64,000 bases of DNA from positions 100,948 to 164,947 of the forward strand of contig CAAFUR010000011.1 of NCBI GenBank assembly GCA_900766245.1. Direction: 5' to 3'. Origin of the DNA: Veillonellaceae bacterium (GTDB taxonomy: Bacteria > Bacillota > Negativicutes > Veillonellales > Veillonellaceae). Positions 58,296 through 64,000 of the stretch are shown here, piece after piece. The translations under genes were made by a program, and so were the position numbers. The notes under the pieces are model-generated. The model was not told the DNA's origin. It did not search any database and saw only the letters and a program-made list of their open reading frames with translations. How positions within the stretch are numbered: position 1 is the stretch's first letter; each line of letters starts with the position of its first letter.

Positions 58296-58535
58296 ATGAT
58301 TTGGTCATGTATTATTGGTGGATTGATTGGATTTATTGCAGGTAAAATTACTAAAAAAGCTGGATCTATGGGTATTATTACTAGAATTATTGCAGGCTTA
58401 ATAGGTTCTTCTGTGGGACAAGCAATTTTTGGTACTTGGGGTCCGAGTTTAGCTGGGATGGCTTTAATCCCATCTGTATTAGGTGCAATTATCGTGATTG
58501 CTGTAGTATCCTTTTTCTTTGGAAAGAAAAAGTAG
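58296..58535 (+). CDS. GlsB/YeaQ/YmgE-family stress membrane peptide
   Basis: A 79-aa protein with three glycine-rich hydrophobic helices: IIGGLIGFIAGKITK, RIIAGLIGSSVGQAIFG and LGAIIVIAVVSFFFG. This is the transglycosylase-associated (GlsB) family, linked to general stress in Enterococcus. An AAAGGAGG site precedes the ATG. It has its own terminator. Confidence 0.88.
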   Translation: MIWSCIIGGLIGFIAGKITKKAGSMGIITRIIAGLIGSSVGQAIFGTWGPSLAGMALIPSVLGAIIVIAVVSFFFGKKK

Positions 58536-58557
58536 TAATATGTCAATCAAGTAGAGA

Positions 58558-58631
58558 AGAAACATAAGTTAGTATATGGATGCGTGTATATATATTTATA
58601 GATGGTCTTTTATACTACTTATGTTTCTTTT
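58558..58631 (+). terminator. Long hairpin terminator of the stress-peptide gene
   Basis: AGAAACATAAGT (58558-58569) pairs with ACTTATGTTTCT (58617-58628), extended by AGTATA/TATACT, then TTTT. Confidence 0.75.
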
Positions 58632-58988
58632 AATTTGAGAATATATTTATTTCTCACGTATAACCAAAAGTCATTTGACGAATGACGATCGTGTATTGTA
58701 AGATTAAAGATAATTACATATAGGTGAAAGAACTGATAAGATATTAGAAAGTTTTAATTCATAAAGTCTTTTAGAATATATCTAAAGTTGTTTTATGATG
58801 TTTGTAATCAATAGTGGTTACCTAATTTATATAAGAAGAGGGTATCTTTTTTATACGATAGGTGCACTATGGATTTTTTATAAAGATGATTAATTATATA
58901 TCCGTTTAATCATTATGTTTTATTCGAAAGGAGGATATAGGTTTTAAGTTTAGGGTATAAATATTTTATTTTTGAAAAGGCGTACGTT
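58632..58988. other. Upstream region of the Nik/Opp-type transporter operon
   Basis: About 355 AT-rich bases without an ORF. No clear promoter or operator was recognised. Confidence 0.4.
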
Positions 58989-60581
58989 ATGTTAAAAAGA
59001 TTATTTATGCTTGTAACCACGATTATGGCATTTTTAATGATTGCTGGTTGCGGTGGCAATACAGATCAGGCGAGAGCTGATCGTGCAGCCAAGGGAGAAA
59101 TTGTTATTTCCATGGGGAAATATATGATTAATGGTGGTTATGACCCTACTAGTGGATGGGGTATGTGGGCTGCGGATCCATTCCACTCTGCGTTATATAC
59201 AAGAAATGATAAAAAAGAACTGGAAATGGATTTAGCGAAAGATGTAACCATATCTCCAGATGGCTTGCATTATACATTTAAAATTCGTGATGATGTTAAG
59301 TTCTCTGATGGTCAACCACTAACAGCTAAAGATATTGTATTTACTTATGAAACAGCACAAAAGGCAGGTGGCTATGTAGATCTTACTTTCATGGAATCAG
59401 TCGTGGCAAAAGATGACTATACGGTAGAATTTACATTGAAAAAACCTTGGTCTCCATTTCTTGAAATAACTTCTACATTGGGGATTGTACCAGCCCATGC
59501 GTATAATAAAGAAACTTACGGTTCACAACCAATTGGTTCTGGTCCATGGAAAGTAGTGGCATTCCAAAAAGAGCAACAGTTAATTATGGAACCGAATGAA
59601 TATTATTATGGTGAAAAACCAAAATTAAAAAAAGTGACAGTTTTAAATATTGCTGAAGATGCTGCAGTAGCAGCGGCTAAATCTGGTCAAGTGGATGTTT
59701 TATTCTTGAACTCTGACTATGCGAATGCAAAAGTAGATAATATGAAAGTATTTACGATGCAAACTATAGCTTCTTTTACATTGAATCTTCCAACACAACC
59801 AGAACGTGAAGAAAATGGTATGAAAGTAGGTAATAATATTACGTCTGATCCAGCCATTCGTAAAGCTTTAAATATTGGTATTAATCGTGCAGAAATTATC
59901 AAAAATGCATTGAATGGATTTGGTGAACCAACATACATGTATTCCAAAGAGCTAGCATGGGTTAATCCAGAATTAAATATCACAGATAATCGTGTAGAAG
60001 AAGCGAAAAAAATTCTTGAAGATGCTGGATGGAAAGACACAGATGGTGATGGAATTCGTGAAAAAAATGGCGTAAAAGCTGAATTTAAAATTTCCGGTCG
60101 TTCCAACGATTTACAACGTTATAATACAGCAGTAGCGCTAGCAGCGGATGCAAAAAAATTGGGCATCAATATGATTGCGGAATCTATGGCATGGTCTGAT
60201 GCTCGTAAAATTGCTCGTAATGTACCTACAATTTGGAATTCTAGTGACTTTAATCCATTGTCTCTTTACATGTATTTCCATAGTTCCCAAATTGGTAAAA
60301 ACGTAATTAATAACCCAGCTATGTATAGCAATCCAACAGTAGATGCTCATATTGATGCGGCATTGGCAGCTAACAGCTGGGATGAAGCGATTAAAGAATT
60401 TAAGTTGGCTCAATGGGATGGAAAAACAGGTATAAAAGAAGATGTACCATATTTATGGATTGCCAATGTATCCGTTCCATATTTAGTTCGTGATGGTCTA
60501 GACCTAGGTAATGTAGGCGTTAATCAACGTGGACAAGGCATGGGTATTATAGCAAATCTTTCTCAATGGCAATGGAAATAG
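58989..60581 (+). CDS. Nik/Opp-type ABC substrate-binding lipoprotein
   Basis: A 530-aa cluster-C binding protein (family 5) with a signal peptide and lipobox MIAGC (Cys near residue 21). Family landmarks: YTFKIRDDVKFSDGQPLTAKDIVFTYE, TLGIVPAHAY, GSGPWKV and the DxDxDG-like DTDGDGIREKNGVKAEF. The family carries peptides, nickel or other metal-ligand complexes; the substrate cannot be fixed from sequence. First gene of a five-gene operon. Confidence 0.88.
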   Translation: MLKRLFMLVTTIMAFLMIAGCGGNTDQARADRAAKGEIVISMGKYMINGGYDPTSGWGMWAADPFHSALYTRNDKKELEMDLAKDVTISPDGLHYTFKIRDDVKFSDGQPLTAKDIVFTYETAQKAGGYVDLTFMESVVAKDDYTVEFTLKKPWSPFLEITSTLGIVPAHAYNKETYGSQPIGSGPWKVVAFQKEQQLIMEPNEYYYGEKPKLKKVTVLNIAEDAAVAAAKSGQVDVLFLNSDYANAKVDNMKVFTMQTIASFTLNLPTQPEREENGMKVGNNITSDPAIRKALNIGINRAEIIKNALNGFGEPTYMYSKELAWVNPELNITDNRVEEAKKILEDAGWKDTDGDGIREKNGVKAEFKISGRSNDLQRYNTAVALAADAKKLGINMIAESMAWSDARKIARNVPTIWNSSDFNPLSLYMYFHSSQIGKNVINNPAMYSNPTVDAHIDAALAANSWDEAIKEFKLAQWDGKTGIKEDVPYLWIANVSVPYLVRDGLDLGNVGVNQRGQGMGIIANLSQWQWK

Positions 60582-60598
60582 TATAGTAAGGATTACAT

Positions 60599-61585
60599 AT
60601 GAATCAGCAAATTTGGTCTTTTATTAGACAACAACTTATTCGTGTGGTACTTTTGATATTTGCTGTCAGCGTAGTTAGCTTTTTGCTCTTAGTTATTTCT
60701 CCGATTGATCCAATTGATGCGTATTTTTCGGGATTATCTGTGACGGAGGAGCAAAAAGCGGCTATGGCTGCTTTCTGGCAATTTGATAAGCCACCAGTAG
60801 AACGATACTGTATTTGGGCAGCAGACTTGTTACAAGGTAATTGGGGAGTTTCCTTCCTTTACAATGAACCTGTTATTAATGTCATTGCTGAGAAGTTCCA
60901 AGAAACTCTTTTGTTAATGATGCTTTCATGGGTACTAGCTGGATTGGTAGGGTTTTTCTTTGGTATCGTCAGTGGCGTATACGAGGGAACATGGATTGAT
61001 AAAATCATCAATGGGTTTTCCTTGTTGTGCGTATCTATACCAACCTTTTGGTTAGGCATTGTGGTGCTATTTATTTTTGCAGTGGAATTACAATGGTTTC
61101 CCTTTGCCTTATCCACTCCCATTGGTAAAATCGGGGCAGATGTCACATGGGCAGAGCGATTATACCATGTGGTCTTACCCGCATTAACTTTAGCGGTTAC
61201 GGGTGTCTCTGCTATCACTCTACATACGAGACAAAAGATGATCGATTGCTTAGGCAGTAATTATATGTTATTTGCAGAAGCTAGAGGGGAAACGCTGTGG
61301 CAACGTGTGTTACGACATGGGTTGAGGAATGTGATGATTCCAGCGATTATATTACATTTTGCATCTTTTGCTGAACTATTCGGAGGTGCCATTTTAACAG
61401 AAGTCGTATTCTCCTATCCTGGTTTAGGTAGTGCGGTGACATTGGCAGGTCTGCGAGGAGATGTTCCATTATTATTAGGTATTTCATTTTTTAGTGCCAT
61501 CTTTGTATTTGTTGGCAATTTAATTGCTAATATATTGTATGCAGTGGTGAATCCAGAAATTAGGAAAGGGGGACATGAGATATGA
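60599..61585 (+). CDS. Nik/Opp-type ABC permease 1
   Basis: A 328-aa DppB/NikB-family permease with six membrane helices. RVVLLIFAVSVVSFLLLVISPIDP is the classic N-terminus; LEARGE-like FAEARGETLWQRVLRHGLRN is the ATPase-contact loop. It overlaps permease 2 by 4 bases. Confidence 0.9.
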   Translation: MNQQIWSFIRQQLIRVVLLIFAVSVVSFLLLVISPIDPIDAYFSGLSVTEEQKAAMAAFWQFDKPPVERYCIWAADLLQGNWGVSFLYNEPVINVIAEKFQETLLLMMLSWVLAGLVGFFFGIVSGVYEGTWIDKIINGFSLLCVSIPTFWLGIVVLFIFAVELQWFPFALSTPIGKIGADVTWAERLYHVVLPALTLAVTGVSAITLHTRQKMIDCLGSNYMLFAEARGETLWQRVLRHGLRNVMIPAIILHFASFAELFGGAILTEVVFSYPGLGSAVTLAGLRGDVPLLLGISFFSAIFVFVGNLIANILYAVVNPEIRKGGHEI

Positions 61586-62436
61586 ATGACGATGTAATAG
61601 AAGTATCGACTGTTCATTCTTGGACAAGACGTAAAAAAATGTTGCTGTTAGCATCTTTTGTATCTGTTGTCCTTGTATTAATTACCATTGCAGGGGCACT
61701 TATGCCAGAAGAAAGTTATGCAATCAATTATGGTAATAAATACGCAGAGCCGTCCTTGCAATATATATTTGGTACTGACCATATGGGAAGAGATATGCTA
61801 TATCGTTGTATCAAAGGTCTATCGATTAGTATTCAAGTAGGATTATTGGCTGCTTTTGTCAGTTCTTGTATAGCATTGGTGCTAGGAACTTTATCTGCTA
61901 CCTTTGGTGGAAAAGTAGATGCCTTTATCTTGTGGCTTGTTGATTTATGTATGGGGGTTCCGCATATTTTGCTAATCCTCATGATTTCTGTGTCCTTAGG
62001 GGGAGGAATGAAAGGTATTGTCATCGGTGTGGTGGCGACACATTGGACTCGCTTAACACGATTGATACGGGCAGAGGTCATGCAACTTCGTAAAGAACCA
62101 TATGTGTTGGCAGCGCGTAATTATGGTCATTCCTATTTCCGTATTGCCAAAGAGCATTTTGTGCCACATGTTTTACCACAATATATCATTGGTCTTGTGT
62201 TATTGTTTCCTCATGCTATCTTGCATGAAGCTGGCATTACCTTTTTAGGCTATGGGTTACCATTAGACTTACCAGCTATTGGTATCATATTGTCTGAATC
62301 GATTCGTCATATCTCTTTAGGATTATGGTGGTTGGCCTTTTTCCCTGGCATGACATTAATGGTTGTGGTATTTTTCTTTGATCGATTGGGAGAAGCTTTA
62401 AAAGAGTTATTCGACCCTGCACATTCGCAGCGATAG
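61582..62436 (+). CDS. Nik/Opp-type ABC permease 2
   Basis: A 284-aa DppC/NikC-family permease: GTDHMGRDMLYRCIKGLSISIQVG is diagnostic, and RLTRLIRAEVMQLRKEPYVLAARNYGHSYFRI is the coupling loop. Complete, overlaps permease 1. Confidence 0.9.
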   Translation: MNDDVIEVSTVHSWTRRKKMLLLASFVSVVLVLITIAGALMPEESYAINYGNKYAEPSLQYIFGTDHMGRDMLYRCIKGLSISIQVGLLAAFVSSCIALVLGTLSATFGGKVDAFILWLVDLCMGVPHILLILMISVSLGGGMKGIVIGVVATHWTRLTRLIRAEVMQLRKEPYVLAARNYGHSYFRIAKEHFVPHVLPQYIIGLVLLFPHAILHEAGITFLGYGLPLDLPAIGIILSESIRHISLGLWWLAFFPGMTLMVVVFFFDRLGEALKELFDPAHSQR

Positions 62437-62445
62437 GAGGTTCTC

Positions 62446-63276
62446 ATGAAAGAAGAATTATTGCGGGTAGAGAACCTTGCAGTCACGTTTGAAATGTACC
62501 AAGGGAAACTTTCAAAACGCCATGTACAGGGGATTAAGGATATTTCACTGAGTGTCTACACAGGAGAAATATTAGCCGTAGTCGGTGCCAGCGGGTCAGG
62601 AAAATCCTTGTTAGCGCACGCTATTATGGGATTATTGCCTTATAACTCTACTGTGGATGGGAAGATTTTCTATAAAGGAGAAGAGTTAACTCCGAAACAA
62701 CAAGAACTCTATCGTGGTTCAGAGATGGCTCTAGTACCACAGTCGATCACCTATTTGGATCCGACTATGAAAGTGGGAAAACAAGTTGTTGGACTAACAG
62801 GGAATATGGCGGAACAAGAAGCCGTATTTGCGAAATTAGCATTGCGTGAAGGTGTGAGTCGTATGTATCCCTTTGAACTATCTGGTGGTATGGCACGGCG
62901 CGTGCTAGTATCGACAGCATTGATTAGTCATGCTCAGTTTATTGTAGCGGACGAACCAACTCCTGGTATGGAAATGAAAGATGCTGTGCAAGCCTTACAG
63001 ATGTTCCGTGATATGGCGAATGAAGGAAAAAGCTGTATGCTCATTACCCATGACTTAGATTTGGCTATTCATGTGGCAGATCGTGTAGCTGTATTTTATG
63101 ATGGCCGATTAATTGATGTGACAGAGGCAAGAAACTTTCAAAGTCCAGAGCTGTTAACACATCCGTATACACGTGCTTTATTTAATGCATTGCCACAGAA
63201 TGAGTTTAGGGACTATTCTAAAGCAGAAGTTGAACAATTTTTGATGACAAAGGAGGGATATGATGTTAGACATTAA
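62446..63276 (+). CDS. Nik/Opp-type ABC ATPase 1
   Basis: A 276-aa NikD/DppD-family ATPase. Walker A VGASGSGKSLLAHA, Walker B FIVADEPTPGME, switch His in LITHDLDLA. The signature reads LSGGMARR in place of LSGGQ, a common variation in this half of the pair. An AGGAGG-type site precedes the ATG; it overlaps ATPase 2 by 14 bases. Confidence 0.9.
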   Translation: MKEELLRVENLAVTFEMYQGKLSKRHVQGIKDISLSVYTGEILAVVGASGSGKSLLAHAIMGLLPYNSTVDGKIFYKGEELTPKQQELYRGSEMALVPQSITYLDPTMKVGKQVVGLTGNMAEQEAVFAKLALREGVSRMYPFELSGGMARRVLVSTALISHAQFIVADEPTPGMEMKDAVQALQMFRDMANEGKSCMLITHDLDLAIHVADRVAVFYDGRLIDVTEARNFQSPELLTHPYTRALFNALPQNEFRDYSKAEVEQFLMTKEGYDVRH

Positions 63277-63871
63277 AAATCTCACCTTTGGGTATCATGG
63301 GGGTGAATTTGTACTGAATGATGTGTCTTTACAAATTGAACAAGGTAAGCGTATTGCATTACTGGGTCCTAGTGGATATGGTAAAAGCACATTAGCTAAA
63401 ATTTTAGCAGGGTATATGTTGCAAAGAAGTGGCATCGTCACCTTAGATGGGCAAGATATTCGGGAGATACAAGGATACAATCCGATTCAATTGATTTATC
63501 AACATCCTGAAAAAGCCTTAAACCCTAGATGGAAACTCAAAAAGAGTTTAGATGAAGCTTGGGATATTCCAGAGTCCTTATTGGATCGTATGGGCATCGA
63601 AAGAGAATGGTTGTCTCGTTGGCCTAATGAATTATCTGGTGGTCAATTACAACGGATCTCTATTTTACGTGCTCTTTCACCACAGACGAAAGTATTGATA
63701 GCAGACGAGATTACCGCTAGTTTAGATGCGATTACACAAGCGCAATTATGGTCTGTCATTTTAGAAGAAGTAGATAAGCACAATATGACATTGGTGCTGA
63801 TTACGCATAATCGTCATTTAGCAAACCGAGTTTGTGAAGAATTAGTGGAAATGAATGTAATTAATAACTAA
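63263..63871 (+). CDS. Nik/Opp-type ABC ATPase 2, short form
   Basis: A 202-aa NikE/DppF-type ATPase with Walker A LGPSGYGKSTLAK, Q-loop IYQHPEKALNP, signature LSGGQLQRISILRAL, Walker B VLIADEITASLDA and switch His LITHNRH. It ends soon after the switch region and lacks the C-terminal extension of DppF-type proteins (usually about 300 aa), closer to NikE or shorter. The second of two ATGs, at 63263, has better spacing from AGGAGG. It completes the transporter. Confidence 0.88.
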   Translation: MLDIKNLTFGYHGGEFVLNDVSLQIEQGKRIALLGPSGYGKSTLAKILAGYMLQRSGIVTLDGQDIREIQGYNPIQLIYQHPEKALNPRWKLKKSLDEAWDIPESLLDRMGIEREWLSRWPNELSGGQLQRISILRALSPQTKVLIADEITASLDAITQAQLWSVILEEVDKHNMTLVLITHNRHLANRVCEELVEMNVINN

Positions 63872-63902
63872 CTTTCATGTAAAATAGGTTCTATAATATA
63901 CT

Positions 63903-63945
63903 TTGGGGGGACAGCAAAAGCCATCCCCCCAAGATATATTTTTTT
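63903..63945 (+). terminator. Terminator of the Nik/Opp-type operon
   Basis: TTGGGGGGA (63903-63911) pairs with TCCCCCCAA (63924-63932), followed after a few bases by a T run. The six consecutive G residues are unusual in this AT-rich DNA. Confidence 0.85.
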
Positions 63946-64000
63946 ATGCAAAAAATAGGCATATCATTCAGTTTACTTTACAATATAAGTAACCACACAA

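Overview
The window reads as a chromosomal segment of a diderm, low-GC Firmicute of the Negativicutes, most likely Veillonella or a close relative. Two lines of sequence evidence support this. One is a Firmicutes-type rimP-nusA-ylxR-ylxQ-infB-rbfA-nrnA-truB cluster with low-GC codon use. The other is a pair of LPS inner-core heptosyltransferases, which imply an outer membrane. The genus is inferred from overall protein flavour, not from a marker gene such as 16S rRNA, which is absent here. Many promoters carry an extended -10 of the form TGGTATAAT, TGGTATACT or TGATATAAT.

Layout. 1-115: start of a leftward DEAD-box helicase gene. 458-6051: iron region: a feoA promoter overlapped by a Fur-box-like site, feoA, feoB, a Cys-rich FeoB-associated peptide, then an 86-aa helical protein followed immediately by a P1B-type ATPase with an SCALK transmembrane motif. 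That last pair looks like the core of a ferrosome (fez) locus. 6052-13400: accessory island. It holds a probable type I toxin-antitoxin module (25-aa holin-like peptide with a full-length antisense RNA), a 62-aa protein plus HipA/CtkA-like kinase, two unknown membrane proteins, a Fic protein, a truncated and amber-interrupted hsdM, an Rpn-family nuclease flanked by ~125-bp direct repeats, half an hsdS, and a tyrosine recombinase. The last elements look like debris of a phase-variable type I restriction system.

13494-20387: leftward cfa, then rightward heptosyltransferases, a DEDDh exonuclease with a zinc ribbon, M18 aminopeptidase, a small unknown protein and an ArsC/Spx-like protein. 20405-27502: the translation/ribosome-maturation operon, with a hairpin between its promoter and rimP. 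27694-32272: ribF, a chorismate mutase-shikimate kinase fusion, recD2 and comF, followed by a convergent HD-GYP gene. 33179-33451: a ~240-nt structured RNA with its own promoter and terminator, lying between comF and hpf; I call it a probable raiA RNA. 33547-37435: amino-acid ABC transporter, cold-shock protein, long-form hibernation factor. 37620-46161: purine genes, purL leftward and purF-M-N-D rightward from a shared 232-bp region. 46162-55866: NhaA, an iron/cobalamin-type ABC transporter with two tandem binding proteins (the second frameshifted in an A7 run), SemiSWEET, a 3D-domain cell-wall enzyme, a TerC protein and an RlmD-type methyltransferase.

56105-57638: a very AT-rich two-gene unit, an RNase H/RuvC-like 145-aa protein plus a Hanks-type Ser/Thr kinase. 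I cannot assign it to a known system. 58296-63871: a GlsB-like stress peptide and a complete Nik/Opp-type ABC transporter, probably for metal or peptide uptake. No rRNA, tRNA, CRISPR array, prophage or insertion sequence was seen.
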